Positions 26,224 to 35,573 of a stretch of 64,000 nucleotides of DNA are shown here, one piece after another. Each line of letters starts with the position of its first letter. Positions within the stretch are counted from its first letter, which is position 1. The position numbers were made by a program, and so were the translations under genes. The stretch comes from Gemmatimonadota bacterium (GTDB lineage Bacteria > JAAXHH01). Location of the stretch: assembly GCA_009841265.1 (NCBI GenBank), contig VXMB01000009.1, forward strand, positions 1 to 64,000, given 5' to 3'. The notes below the pieces were generated by a model. The model was not told where the DNA came from and made no database searches. It saw nothing but the letters and a program-made list of their open reading frames with translations.

Positions 26224-27168
26224 ATGAACGTCCTGCTCAGGATGAATCTGATCGAACCCCTCGTCGACGAGATCCGCCGGGTCGACGAGAAAGTACGGGT
26301 GATAAGGGTGGATTCGGAGGAGGAGGCGCTGGCCGTCATGCCGGAGATCGAAGTGGTCTGCGGTGAGATCACCCGGGCGCTCTTCGCGCGAAGGAGGAGG
26401 CTCGCCTGGATCCAGAGCTGGGGCGCCGGTGTGGACGGACTGCTTTATCCCGAACTGGTGGAGAGCGACGTGGTGCTATGCAGCTCGAAGGGCTTCGTGG
26501 GCGTGCACCTGGCCGATCACGGCATGGCACTGCTGCTCGCGCTGACTCGGGGTGTCCACACCGCGATCCGCAATCCGGGCTGGGATCCGCGCTGGCCCAT
26601 TCGCGACGCCTCATGGGAACTGGTGGACCGGACCATGGGCATCGTGGGACTGGGGGGAACCGGCCGTGAACTGGCCAGGCGGGCGGCCGCTTTCGGCATG
26701 CGCGTCGTCGCCGTGGATCCGGAGAAGGTGGAAGTGCCGCCCGAAGTGGAAGCCTGCTGGGGCATGGACCGGTTCCATGCGCTCCTGGAACAGTCGGACG
26801 TCGTAGCGGTCTGCGCGCCTTTGACGGCGGAAACGGAAGGGCTGTTCGACCGGGCCGCCTTCGCCCGCATGCCAGACCACGCGCTGTTGATCAACGTCAC
26901 CAGGGGCAGGATCGTCAATGAAGCGGCCCTCTTGGAAGCGTTGGAAGGCAAACAGATTGGCGGCGCGGGCCTGGACGTGGTGCCGCAGGAGCCGCTGCCC
27001 GGCGACCATCCGCTGTGGAAGATGGATAACGTGGTGATCACGCCCCATACCGCCGGGGGATCTCCCAACCGGGACGGCCGGTGCGTGGCCCTGTTCTGCG
27101 AAAACCTGCGGCGTTACCTGGATGGACGGCCGCTGGTGAGCGTGATCGACAAGCGCAAGGGGTACTGA
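26224..27168 (+). CDS. D-isomer-specific 2-hydroxyacid dehydrogenase family protein
   Basis: 314 residues. The NAD-binding motif appears as MGIVGLGGTGRELARRA, and the catalytic arginine, glutamate and histidine lie in INVTRGRIVNEAAL, LDVVPQEPLP and VVITPHTAGG. The catalytic domain opening RMNLIEPLVDEI starts at an ATG with GAGG upstream. It reduces a 2-keto acid to a D-2-hydroxyacid, or the reverse; the substrate is not predictable. Confidence 0.9.
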   Translation: MNVLLRMNLIEPLVDEIRRVDEKVRVIRVDSEEEALAVMPEIEVVCGEITRALFARRRRLAWIQSWGAGVDGLLYPELVESDVVLCSSKGFVGVHLADHGMALLLALTRGVHTAIRNPGWDPRWPIRDASWELVDRTMGIVGLGGTGRELARRAAAFGMRVVAVDPEKVEVPPEVEACWGMDRFHALLEQSDVVAVCAPLTAETEGLFDRAAFARMPDHALLINVTRGRIVNEAALLEALEGKQIGGAGLDVVPQEPLPGDHPLWKMDNVVITPHTAGGSPNRDGRCVALFCENLRRYLDGRPLVSVIDKRKGY

Positions 27169-27235
27169 ATCCGCGACCCGCCGGAGCGCTGCGTCCGGGA
27201 ACTGGCGTGCCACGTCAGGGTATCAGACCGCCTGC

Positions 27236-28321
27236 TCAGTGCCGGTGTACCACCCCGTGGTCGTGCGCGGTGTGGTAGTGGTGGGCGAGCAGGTCCGCGC
27301 CGAAATCATTCGTCGGGTTGCGCCATACCGTGTGCACGTGGTTGGCGTCGTTCTGCACGTTGTCGTATTCCACCAGGAACCGTCCGCCCTGCAGGCGGTA
27401 GTAGTGCGGTTGCCGGGCTTCCAGGCCGCCCGCCCAGGCAAGGTGGACGTCGCCCACGCCGTGCTTCCTCAACAGGTCGGATTCGATCTCGGCGACGGCG
27501 TCGGGCATGCGGTGAATGTACTCGCCGATGAGGGTCTCCAGCATCTCTCGCTGTCCGTCGTTCATGCCAGCCCCGGCGAGGCCGCGGGGCGTTTCCGTGT
27601 ATCGCACCGCATCGTAGGGCACGTCCGTTCGGGCTAGCCGGTCCGGTTTCTCCCTGTTTTCCGTTATAATGCGCTGATTCACCGTGACGATATCACCCGG
27701 CGGAACCGTTGCGATCAGCGCGCTGTGCCGTTGTTCCTCGTCCAGGGCGCGCACCAGTTCCCGCGCCAGGTCTTCCACGTTGCCCAGGGGCCGGAGCGAA
27801 CTGACGCCGTTGAGCTCGGCCGATGCCGGATTCGCCCCGAAGAAGAAGGGCGTGGGCGCGACGATCCTTCCCCCGGCGATGGTATAGTTGATGGAAACGT
27901 GGTGCCCCTCGAATTTCCATCCCCAGGGATCCTGGTCCGAAGGCGTGCTGAATAGGGACACGTAGTAGTCGGAAGGATCCCGCCAGTTTCCCGACGACCA
28001 GCCCTCACGGGCATCCAGCGTGGCTTCCAGGCCCATAATAGTCGTCGTGGTGGCGTATCCCGTGCTGCTAACCCCAGAGGCGACGAGTTGCATGGCCCGG
28101 CGCCGCTGACCCCGGTCCATCTCGCCGAGCGGCAGGCCTTTTCGCGCCAGTGGCACGTAGTCCCAGAAGGTGCGCGCGTCATCGTCTTCGAAGGGAAAGA
28201 GCGCTTTCGCCCGCTGATCCGGGGCCAAGACGGCCGTGAAGTCGACGGCCGCTTCTCCCATCCGCTGAACCAGGCCCTGGATGTGTTTGCTGGTCAGTAA
28301 ACCGTTATGGTCGTCGCTCAT
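27236..28321 (-). CDS. DUF3500 domain-containing protein
   Basis: About 361 residues from the ATG at 28321, which has GGAGA upstream; a longer frame to 28360 lacks support. Typical family blocks are DYVPLARKGLPLGEM, a central SINYTIAGGRIVAPTPFFFG and a C-terminal HVHTVWRNPTNDFGADLL with a histidine-rich ending HYHTAHDHG. DUF3500 has no established function; the histidines suggest metal binding. It is probably co-transcribed with the amidohydrolase upstream of it. Confidence 0.88.
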   Translation of the reverse strand: MSDDHNGLLTSKHIQGLVQRMGEAAVDFTAVLAPDQRAKALFPFEDDDARTFWDYVPLARKGLPLGEMDRGQRRRAMQLVASGVSSTGYATTTTIMGLEATLDAREGWSSGNWRDPSDYYVSLFSTPSDQDPWGWKFEGHHVSINYTIAGGRIVAPTPFFFGANPASAELNGVSSLRPLGNVEDLARELVRALDEEQRHSALIATVPPGDIVTVNQRIITENREKPDRLARTDVPYDAVRYTETPRGLAGAGMNDGQREMLETLIGEYIHRMPDAVAEIESDLLRKHGVGDVHLAWAGGLEARQPHYYRLQGGRFLVEYDNVQNDANHVHTVWRNPTNDFGADLLAHHYHTAHDHGVVHRH

Positions 28322-28366
28322 TTTGGTCTCCGATCGGAACGTAGACGCATACTGTTGCAATCCGTA

Positions 28367-29266
28367 TTACTTAATGTCCGGAAAGCGCAGGAACCGCTTG
28401 GCCGTGCCGCCCATGATCGCCTCGTACTCGTGGGGCTTGATTTCGGGCATGGTCTCTTCGACCAGTTTCGCCAGTTTGTCGTATCCCGGCTCGTCGTAGA
28501 TCCACGGGAAGTCGGTCGCCCACATGAGGCGGTCCGCGCCGAATGTGCCTAGAAAGTTCCTATGCCACCCCGCCAGATCAGGGTAGGGGTACGGTTCTTT
28601 GCTGAAGGCGTAATGGCCTGACAGTTTCATTGTCACGTTTTCGTAGGTGCTAAGCCTGTGCGTGGTATGAAAGGCAGGATTGTACGGCACGATGTCGATC
28701 TGCGGCCGTCCCCATTGGTCCGACCGGCCCTTGCCCAGTCCCGGGCAGATGCCCAGGTGGTTGATGACGACGCGCACCTGGGGAAAGGCGTCGACGAGCC
28801 AGGCGATCAGGTGGGCGTCCGCCGCCCGCACGTACAGCCAGAGGACGAGGTCCTTTTCCGCCGCGTGCCGCCAGATGGGGTAGGTCGTGAACGTGCGTAC
28901 GTCTACGGGATCAAAGGGATCCGGGGGGCCGCCGACCATGCCGAGGCGAAAACCCACGATACCCGTTCCGTCCGTCAACCGGTCCATGTGCTCCTCCGGC
29001 GCGCCGTAGGCCGACTCGGGAATGAGCCCGATGCCCAGAAAGCGATCGGGATTAGACCTGAGGCAATGGAGCAGGTAGGCGTGTTGCGCCACGCTCGTGC
29101 CGCCGATCTGCACCAGCATGGCCTGGTCGATGTCGCTGGCGGCCATGTAGGTCATCAGCTTTTCGACCGTTTCTTCGCGTTCCGGAGGCGTGTTGCCGCC
29201 TGCTTCTCTCGGAAACTCGCGGGTCACCTTCGCGAACACGTGACCGTGGGCATCGATACGCGGCAT
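28367..29266 (-). CDS. Amidohydrolase-2 family protein
   Basis: 299 residues. The opening MPRIDAHGHVF carries the HxH metal site. VRVVINHLGI gives the barrel histidine and DRLMWATDFPWI the catalytic aspartate. AGGAAA precedes the ATG. The 3' end of the PhyH copy 3 gene lies only 12 bases upstream of this start, so the pair is one operon with DUF3500 downstream. It resembles lactone or ring hydrolases in the ACMSD superfamily; the substrate is unknown. Confidence 0.88.
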   Translation of the reverse strand: MPRIDAHGHVFAKVTREFPREAGGNTPPEREETVEKLMTYMAASDIDQAMLVQIGGTSVAQHAYLLHCLRSNPDRFLGIGLIPESAYGAPEEHMDRLTDGTGIVGFRLGMVGGPPDPFDPVDVRTFTTYPIWRHAAEKDLVLWLYVRAADAHLIAWLVDAFPQVRVVINHLGICPGLGKGRSDQWGRPQIDIVPYNPAFHTTHRLSTYENVTMKLSGHYAFSKEPYPYPDLAGWHRNFLGTFGADRLMWATDFPWIYDEPGYDKLAKLVEETMPEIKPHEYEAIMGGTAKRFLRFPDIK

Positions 29267-29278
29267 GCGGTTTCCTGC

Positions 29279-30001
29279 CTATGCCATCCCGAACAGCCGG
29301 CGCCGGTCCGGCGTGCTCAGCGATGGGGCGATGTGCGCGTACCGTCCGGGGTTGATTTTTCCGGGCGTACGCTTTTCGTAGGTAAGGATAATCGACTTCC
29401 GGGGGGTTTCTGTGCGGTTTTTCATGGCCACGTGCCATCCGTAGGTATTGAACATGACGGCCGTTCCGGCCTTGCCTGGGAACCGCCTGTGGCCCGGCAT
29501 GGCTTCGAGACTCTTCACGCGGGGGTACGGCCCGGCGCCGGGCCGGTGGCTGCCCGGGACGTAGGCGAATTCTCCGCCGTCGCGCTCGACGTCGTTTACG
29601 TAGACCTGCACCTTGATGTGGAGGGGATGGTCCGGGGGGACGTCGGGATGCCATCCCGTGTAACCCATTGGCCAGAGCGGCGCCGTGCGGACCTGCTCGC
29701 CAATGAAGATCATGTCGTCATCGGTAAAGGCTTTGACGTACTCGAAGTAGCGCGGCCGGTCGAGGATATCGATGAATACGTCGTCTTTCTCGAGGGTATT
29801 CGGGATATCGTAATAGGTCGCCGCGGCTTCGCCACGGGCTATCCTGTCGAGCCAATTCTCCTTGCAGGCGGCAGCCCAGTGGTCGAAGGCCTTTTGGAGT
29901 CGATCCAGCATCTCGCCCCGGATCGCGTCCTCGAAGACGAGATACCCTTCTTCCTCCCACTGTTTCCGTTCCGCCGGTGTGGGGCCGGATTCCATGGTCA
30001 T
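29279..30001 (-). CDS. Phytanoyl-CoA dioxygenase (PhyH) family protein, copy 3
   Basis: 240 residues. WEEEGYLVFEDAIRGEML is the usual PhyH N-terminus. TGWHPDVPPDHPLHIKV supplies HxD, FNTYGWHVAMKNRTE the distal histidine, and RKSIILTYEKR the arginine. The start is either of two close ATGs (30001 or 29995). It heads the three-gene minus-strand operon with the amidohydrolase and DUF3500. Confidence 0.88.
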   Translation of the reverse strand: MTMESGPTPAERKQWEEEGYLVFEDAIRGEMLDRLQKAFDHWAAACKENWLDRIARGEAAATYYDIPNTLEKDDVFIDILDRPRYFEYVKAFTDDDMIFIGEQVRTAPLWPMGYTGWHPDVPPDHPLHIKVQVYVNDVERDGGEFAYVPGSHRPGAGPYPRVKSLEAMPGHRRFPGKAGTAVMFNTYGWHVAMKNRTETPRKSIILTYEKRTPGKINPGRYAHIAPSLSTPDRRRLFGMA

Positions 30002-30073
30002 TCGGGGCTTCTTTCTTCTCGATTCAGATCGTGGTGCGGGTATAGTCGGGAATCAACAGCAACGGCCCAACGC

Positions 30074-30110
30074 TGTCAAGCGCGACGAATCGAGGTTGTC
30101 AAGCGCGACG
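30074..30110 (+). repeat. Direct repeat tgtcaagcgcgacg, 23-base period
   Basis: Two exact 14-base copies (30074-30087 and 30097-30110) in the 221-base spacer between divergent PhyH copy 3 and rmlC. Possibly a regulator site or a decayed tandem repeat. Confidence 0.6.
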
Positions 30111-30222
30111 GTTCGCTGCCGACTTTCGTAACTGCGGTGCCCGCGGGATTTCCTTCTTGCCCAGTTCTTCCTCGTCTGCCTATCTTCAGCGAGCGTGCGA
30201 CCGCTCTTGAAAGGAGAAACGC

Positions 30223-30852
30223 TTGAAGATCGAAGCCGTGGAATCCCTCGCGATTCCCGAGTTGAAAGTGATTCGCTTCGGCCGCTTCAGGGATGACCGG
30301 GGGTACTTCACCGAATCCTACCGGCTGGGAGACCTTGCCCTCAACTCAGAGACGGAGTTTCTTCGTGATGTCCGTTTTCTACAGATCAATGAGAGTTTCT
30401 CCCGCGCCGGCGTGGTCCGAGGCCTCCATTTCCAGTGGAACCCCCACATGGGAAAGCTGGTCCGCGCCGTCAGGGGTCGCATCGTGGACCTGGCGCTGGA
30501 TATCCGGCTGGGTTCGCCCACCCTGGGCAGTATCGTTGCACGCGATATTTCGGAGGATCCCGACGCCGACCACGGCGAGTGGATCTGGGTACCGCCGGGA
30601 TTCGCCCACGGCTTCTTCTGCCCGACCGACTGCATCCTGGAGTACCTGTGCAGCGGAGAGTACAGCCCCGGCAACGAGGCCGGCATCTCGCCCCTGGCAC
30701 CCGACCTGGATTGGTCGCTTTGCGATCGCGCGTTGAAGCGTGCCTTTGACGAGATCGTCGTGGGTGAAGCCATCCTGTCCGAGAAGGACCGGGACGCGTT
30801 CTCCATGAGCGACTGGCTGGCGGATGAACGGTCCGCGAACTTTACATACTGA
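30223..30852 (+). CDS. rfbC: dTDP-4-dehydrorhamnose 3,5-epimerase
   Basis: 209 residues. RDDRGYFTESYRL, SRAGVVRGLHFQWNPHMGKLVR (broken over two strands, with the catalytic His in RGLHFQ), WVPPGFAHGFF and EYLCSGEYSP are RmlC signatures. The start is a TTG: AAGGAG lies six bases upstream and no in-frame ATG would leave the N-terminus intact. The enzyme makes dTDP-4-keto-L-rhamnose for surface polysaccharide. None of the other rml genes is in the window, so this copy is an orphan. Confidence 0.9.
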   Translation: MKIEAVESLAIPELKVIRFGRFRDDRGYFTESYRLGDLALNSETEFLRDVRFLQINESFSRAGVVRGLHFQWNPHMGKLVRAVRGRIVDLALDIRLGSPTLGSIVARDISEDPDADHGEWIWVPPGFAHGFFCPTDCILEYLCSGEYSPGNEAGISPLAPDLDWSLCDRALKRAFDEIVVGEAILSEKDRDAFSMSDWLADERSANFTY

Positions 30853-30924
30853 ACGCACAGCAATGTCGTCGTACAGCAGCAATGCCACGACGCAATACAT
30901 GCTTCAATGAATGGGAGAACCTCT

Positions 30925-31398
30925 ATGACATCGGATCAACCGTCACTCTGGTCGGACATCCGCGGACTCGTCTTCTTCGGCTGGATCGTCGCGGCGACGC
31001 GCCTGCTGCTGGATTTCGTCGCGCCCGATCAGTCCATGTTCATCGGCGTCTACTTCCTGATGCCCCTGGCCTACCTGTACTACGGGTTAAAAGGCAGGTG
31101 GGACCATTTGGCCTGGAGGCGGGTGGCGGGATCGCTCATCGTGGTGGTGTTCCTGGTCTGGTTCATTCCGAACCTGATTTCGTACAGTACCGCGTTTTTC
31201 GTCGGGCTGGAGCACGGCCGGTTCTCGCCGGAGAACTCCGGGAGAGTACTCGACTATAAGGGTCCGGTCATGACGATTTTGAACGGCGGTATGGTTGCGG
31301 GGGGCACATTCCTCGCCGGTTCGGTATGGAGCGTCTCGCTGGGAACGCTGTTCATCTGGCTGCCGGGAGCGATGCGAAGGCGGCAGGCTCGAGTCTGA
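30925..31398 (+). CDS. Small membrane protein, unknown
   Basis: 157 residues from an ATG with GGGAG seven bases upstream. Four hydrophobic stretches (LVFFGWIVAATRLLLDFV, FIGVYFLMPLAYLYYG, LIVVVFLVWFIPNLI, and a C-terminal AGSVWSVSLGTLFIWLPGA) suggest a four-helix inner-membrane protein. Not recognised. It ends only 7 bases from the convergent TIM-barrel isomerase. Confidence 0.7.
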   Translation: MTSDQPSLWSDIRGLVFFGWIVAATRLLLDFVAPDQSMFIGVYFLMPLAYLYYGLKGRWDHLAWRRVAGSLIVVVFLVWFIPNLISYSTAFFVGLEHGRFSPENSGRVLDYKGPVMTILNGGMVAGGTFLAGSVWSVSLGTLFIWLPGAMRRRQARV

Positions 31399-31405
31399 CG
31401 CGACC

Positions 31406-32290
31406 CTAAAACCCGATGCCCCGCAGGTACTCCAGCGTCCGCTTCGCGATCGGGAAAGGTTTGTCGAAAGGGGCAGGATACATGTCCTGTTCCACGATGG
31501 CGTAACCATCGTAGTCGATCCGCTTCAGCAGCCCAAGCAAAGCCGGAAAATCGACCAGGCCCGCGGAGGGCTCGCAGAACATGTCCTTGGCCACCGCGTC
31601 GGCAAAGGGGATGTTTTCGGCTTCCACCTTCCGTTGCTTCACCGGATCCACGCTCTTGAGATGGAGATAGGGGATCCGGTCGCGATGTTTTTCGAGGAAG
31701 GCCACCGGATCTCCGCCGCGGTAGGCGTGGTGGCCCACGTCGAAACACAGCGACACCCGCCCGGAGTCGGTGTCTTCCAGGAAACGCTCGATCTGTTCCT
31801 CGTACTCGACGTGGGTCTCCGCGTGCGGGTGGAACACGAGATGGAGTCCAAATGCGTTGCGGGCGAGATCGGCCACGCGGTGGGTCGTATCGACCAGGCG
31901 CCGCCAGTTTTCGTCGTCCAGTGTCCGGGGCTCGATCATTTCGCCGGTGAACAGGTCGGAGTAGGTCCCGTCGATCAGGACGAGGAAGCCGGCCCCGGTG
32001 GCGGCCAGCAGTTCTCCCGCGCCCAACACCTGCTGCTCCAGATCGGGCCAACGGGCCGGATCCTCGAGGTTCCCCATGGCGAAGGCGCTGGTCACCTTCA
32101 GGTTCCGCGCCGCCAGTTCCCGCTGCAGCCGGTCGATCTCCGTGGGCAGATAACCATAGGGCCCCAGTTCGATCCACGTGTAGCCGGCTTCGGCCACCTC
32201 GTCCATGAACCGCTGCCACGGGGTCTGCCGTGGGTCGTCGGGAAACCAGACGCCCCAGGAATCCGGCGCGCTGCCAATGCGGATGTTCAC
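31406..32290 (-). CDS. Sugar phosphate isomerase/epimerase, TIM barrel (IolE/inosose-dehydratase-like)
   Basis: 294 residues from a GTG with GGGGAGG six bases upstream. Opening RIGSAPDSWGVWFPDD and YTWIELGPYGYLPTE are typical of inosose-dehydratase-like AP-endonuclease-2 barrels. Metal-site residues appear in HPHAETHVEY, LCFDVGHHAY and YLHLKSVDP, with the closing GYAIVEQDMYP. Twelve bases separate it from iolD upstream, which supports the inositol-pathway role (dehydration of 2-keto-myo-inositol to give the IolD substrate precursor). The exact reaction is inferred from context. Confidence 0.85.
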   Translation of the reverse strand: MNIRIGSAPDSWGVWFPDDPRQTPWQRFMDEVAEAGYTWIELGPYGYLPTEIDRLQRELAARNLKVTSAFAMGNLEDPARWPDLEQQVLGAGELLAATGAGFLVLIDGTYSDLFTGEMIEPRTLDDENWRRLVDTTHRVADLARNAFGLHLVFHPHAETHVEYEEQIERFLEDTDSGRVSLCFDVGHHAYRGGDPVAFLEKHRDRIPYLHLKSVDPVKQRKVEAENIPFADAVAKDMFCEPSAGLVDFPALLGLLKRIDYDGYAIVEQDMYPAPFDKPFPIAKRTLEYLRGIGF

Positions 32291-32301
32291 GGCGTCCTCC
32301 C

Positions 32302-34191
32302 CTAGTAGTGAAACCGCTGGCTCGTGCGCCGTTCGGCCTCGTATCCCTCGCGCAGCTTCCGCGTCATGGGATCGTTGGTCGCCTCGGCGGACGCGATGTC
32401 CCACCACACGTCGGACGGCGGCAGGTAGCGGTGTTTCTCGGTCTCGCACACGATCACGCAGGCCCGCGTCTCCGAACGGGCTTCCCTGAGCGCCTTCCGC
32501 AGCTCGTCCGGTGACTTCACGTGCCATGCCCGTGCGCCGAAACTTCTGGCGTTGGCCGCGAAATCGATCTCCAGGTACTCCCCTTCGAGGCGGTCCGAAC
32601 CGGCGTCCCGTCCGCGGAACTCGTTGCCGAACGACCGGCCCGCCCGGGCCATCTGCAGGGCCCGGATGATCTGGTAACCGTGGTTCTCCGAGATGACGAC
32701 GGTCACTTTGAGGCCCTCCTGCATGGCGGTCATGAGTTCGGTGGGATTCATCAGGTAGGTCCCGTCGCCGATGTAGACGTAGATTTCGTCGTGTTTCCCG
32801 GCCATGCGGGTGCCCAGTCCGGCCGGCAGTTCCCATCCCATGCACGAAAAACCGAATTCCAGGTAGCAGGCCGCGCCGCCCGTCACGTCCCAGAGCCGGT
32901 GCAGGTCGCCCGGCGGGCTGCCGGCGGCGGCGATGACGCAGTCGCCTTCCCGGGCTTCGCCGTTCAGGGTCTGGATGAGCCGGGCCTGGCTCATGGCCTC
33001 GCCGGGATGGTCGACATATACTTTTTCATTCAGCGACTTTTGGTAGGCCTCCATGTGGAGGCCGATTTCCGCTTTGTACGTGTCGTCGGGCCGGATGCCG
33101 GCCTCCCGTGCGGCTTCGGCCAGGGCGGTCAGCGCTTCCCGGGCGTCGGCCGTGACCGGCAGGGCACCCTGCTTGTAGGCGTCGTGTCCGGCCACGTTGA
33201 TGCCGATGAACCGGACGTCGGGATTCGTAAAGGCCGACTGCGAGCCCGTGGAGAAATCGGTCAGTCGCGTTCCCACGGCGATGACCAGGTCGGCCTCGGC
33301 AGCGATTCTGGCGCCCGCCGGCGTGCCGGTCACGCCGAACCCTCCGATCGCCCAATCCGAGGATTCGCGCATGGCGCCCTTGCCGCCGAAGGTCTCTCCC
33401 ACGGGTATGCCGCAGGTCTCGGCGAAGGCCGCGAGGGCGTCCCAGGCTTCCGAATAGTGGACGCCGCCGCCCGCGATGATCATCGGCCGCTTCGCCCCTT
33501 TCAGCAGTTCGACCGCCTCCGCGACACGCGCCTTCGTCGGCGGCCTGCGCTCCACGCGCCAGACCCGCTTATTGAAGAAGTGGGCCGGGTAGTCGTAGGC
33601 GTGGGTCTGCACGTCCTGGGGCAGCGAGATCGTCACCGCGCCCGTATCCGCCGGGTCGGTGAGCACGCGCATGGCTTCCGGCAAGGCGGTAAGCAGTTGT
33701 TCGGGCCGGTTGATCCGGTCGAAGAACCGGCTGACCGGGCGGAAGCAGTCGTTGACGCTGACCTCGGCGGACACCGGGTGCTCGAGTTCCTGCAGCACCG
33801 GGCCCTGGTACCGGGTGGCGTAGTAGTCGGACGGCAGCAGGAGCACGGGAAGACGGTTGATCGTGGCCGTGGCCGCGCCGGACAGCATGTTGGTCGATCC
33901 CGGACCGATAGATGCCGTGCACGCGATGGTGGCCATGCGGTGGTTCACCTTGGCGTAACCCGAGGCCGTGTGCACCATGGACTGCTCGTTGCAGGGCTGG
34001 TGGTAGGTCAGGTCCTGTCCGTACTCGAAAAGCGCCTGGCCCAGCCCGGCCACGTTCCCATGGCCGAATATGCCGAATATGGCGGGGATGAAACGACGCT
34101 CCACGCCGTCGCGCTCGCTGTACTGCACGGACAGGTACTTGACCACCGCCTGCGCCGTGGTCAGGCGGACCTTATCGTGGGGATATGCCAT
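32302..34191 (-). CDS. iolD: 3D-(3,5/4)-trihydroxycyclohexane-1,2-dione acylhydrolase (decyclizing)
   Basis: 629 residues, usual for IolD. A thiamine-diphosphate enzyme fold: FGIFGHGNVAGLGQAL, the activating glutamate in HQPCNEQSMVHTA, ACTASIGPGSTNML, and the ThDP-binding segment IYVYIGDGTYLMNPTE, GDG then N. It opens the ring of the trione intermediate in myo-inositol breakdown. AAGGAG precedes the ATG. It lies between a Gfo/Idh dehydrogenase and the IolE-like isomerase in one minus-strand operon. Confidence 0.93.
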   Translation of the reverse strand: MAYPHDKVRLTTAQAVVKYLSVQYSERDGVERRFIPAIFGIFGHGNVAGLGQALFEYGQDLTYHQPCNEQSMVHTASGYAKVNHRMATIACTASIGPGSTNMLSGAATATINRLPVLLLPSDYYATRYQGPVLQELEHPVSAEVSVNDCFRPVSRFFDRINRPEQLLTALPEAMRVLTDPADTGAVTISLPQDVQTHAYDYPAHFFNKRVWRVERRPPTKARVAEAVELLKGAKRPMIIAGGGVHYSEAWDALAAFAETCGIPVGETFGGKGAMRESSDWAIGGFGVTGTPAGARIAAEADLVIAVGTRLTDFSTGSQSAFTNPDVRFIGINVAGHDAYKQGALPVTADAREALTALAEAAREAGIRPDDTYKAEIGLHMEAYQKSLNEKVYVDHPGEAMSQARLIQTLNGEAREGDCVIAAAGSPPGDLHRLWDVTGGAACYLEFGFSCMGWELPAGLGTRMAGKHDEIYVYIGDGTYLMNPTELMTAMQEGLKVTVVISENHGYQIIRALQMARAGRSFGNEFRGRDAGSDRLEGEYLEIDFAANARSFGARAWHVKSPDELRKALREARSETRACVIVCETEKHRYLPPSDVWWDIASAEATNDPMTRKLREGYEAERRTSQRFHY

Positions 34192-34279
34192 GATCTGCTC
34201 CTTCGTTTAGATACCTGATTCCGATCGATTCGGACGGTGCCGGCCGCGATCGATTAGTCGATAGCCTTCGCCGGGTAAC

Positions 34280-35443
34280 TCAGCCGATTTCCTGCACCGT
34301 TTCCCAGCGGTCGGACAACCAGGAGCGCTCCACCGCGGCCAGCACCTCGGCCACGGCCCGCGCTTCATTGAAGCCGGGCTCGCCCTGCCTGCCAGTTGCA
34401 ATGGACTGCAGGAATTGAAAGGTCTCGATCGCCTTGAGATCGTCGTATCCGAGTCCCACGGCCGGGCCGGGGTTGAAGTGGACATGCCCGGGATAGGCCG
34501 GCCCGCTCTGCAGGGTAACGAACCCGTCGTGCGGTCCGTCGACCGTGTACAACTGCAATTCGTTCATGCGTTCGAAGTCCCACCGGACCGCGCCATGCGT
34601 GCCGTGGATCTCGAAGGCCATCTGGCATTTCGTCCCCTGGATCACGCGGCAGACTTCGAAGGTCCCCCGGGCGCCGTTCCCGAATTCCACCAGCGCTCCG
34701 GCGTAATCTTCATTCGTCACGGGTTCGCGTTGCCCGCCGGTCCCGAAGGAAAAGTGAGTTCCTTCGCCGGCCGGCGCGACGGGCCGGTCTTCGATGATCA
34801 GCGCCTTCTGTCCGACCACGCGCCTGATGGGTCCCGCGAGCAGGTGGGCCATGTCGGTTACATGGGACATGAGGTCGCCAAGGGCTCCGCTTCCGGCATC
34901 CTCTCTTCGGAAGCGCCACGAGAGCACGCCGTCGGGGTGACTCGCGTAGCCCGCGAAAAAGCGGCCGCGATAGTGGGTTATATCGCCCAGCACGCCGTCG
35001 GCAACGAGACTGCGCGTATGCTGCACCAGCGGCGCCCAGTGGTAGTTGTAACCCACCCAGGTCAGCACGCCGGCTTCGGCGGCCGTCCGGGCAATTTCGG
35101 CCGTTTCCGCGGGAGAGCGGCCCACGGGTTTCTCGCAGAAGATATGCTTGCCCGCCTTCGCCGCGGCCCGGACCATGTCCAGGTGGAGACGGTTTGGCGC
35201 GGTGATGTTGACCACGGACACATCGGGATCGTCCATGACTTTGCGCCAGTCCGTCGTGGTCCTGGTAAATCCCAGCATGTTCCGGGCTTGCTCGCACCGG
35301 TTCGCCACGTCGTCCGCGCAGACCACTAGTTCCGGAATCAGCCCGCTTTCGGGGAAGCGCTGTCGGACCTGGTGGTAGGCCCGGCCGTGGACCATGCCCA
35401 TCCAGCCCATACCGATGATGCCGATGCCGATCGGCGAGGCCAT
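34280..35443 (-). CDS. Gfo/Idh/MocA oxidoreductase, inositol-2-dehydrogenase-like
   Basis: 387 residues. Rossmann IGIGIIGMGWMGMVHGRAYH, EKP motif HIFCEKPVGRS, then VGYNYHWAPLV and GSGALGDLMSHVTDMAHLL with the catalytic aspartate and histidine. GGAG lies before the ATG. Located 88 bases upstream of iolD, it is the likely first step of the pathway, oxidising a cyclitol or sugar to its ketone. Substrate assignment rests on context. Confidence 0.9.
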   Translation of the reverse strand: MASPIGIGIIGMGWMGMVHGRAYHQVRQRFPESGLIPELVVCADDVANRCEQARNMLGFTRTTTDWRKVMDDPDVSVVNITAPNRLHLDMVRAAAKAGKHIFCEKPVGRSPAETAEIARTAAEAGVLTWVGYNYHWAPLVQHTRSLVADGVLGDITHYRGRFFAGYASHPDGVLSWRFRREDAGSGALGDLMSHVTDMAHLLAGPIRRVVGQKALIIEDRPVAPAGEGTHFSFGTGGQREPVTNEDYAGALVEFGNGARGTFEVCRVIQGTKCQMAFEIHGTHGAVRWDFERMNELQLYTVDGPHDGFVTLQSGPAYPGHVHFNPGPAVGLGYDDLKAIETFQFLQSIATGRQGEPGFNEARAVAEVLAAVERSWLSDRWETVQEIG

Positions 35444-35474
35444 TTCATCCGCTCCGTTTCATTGATCGCACCGT

Positions 35475-35568
35475 TCGCCGGGGTCCGCCGCTCCGCCGCT
35501 CGATCGCGTGGTCATCCGCATAATCGCCAGCTCAGCCGGGTTATCGCCGGGGTCCGCCGCTCGATCGT
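35475..35568. repeat. Direct repeat of cgccggggtccgccgct, 68 bases apart
   Basis: A copy starting near 35475 (with an internal ccgccgct duplication) and another near 35543 share about 24 bases ending in cgatcg. They lie in the 130-base spacer between the Nramp-like gene and the dehydrogenase. No terminator hairpin was evident. Confidence 0.55.
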
Positions 35569-35573
35569 CCGGG

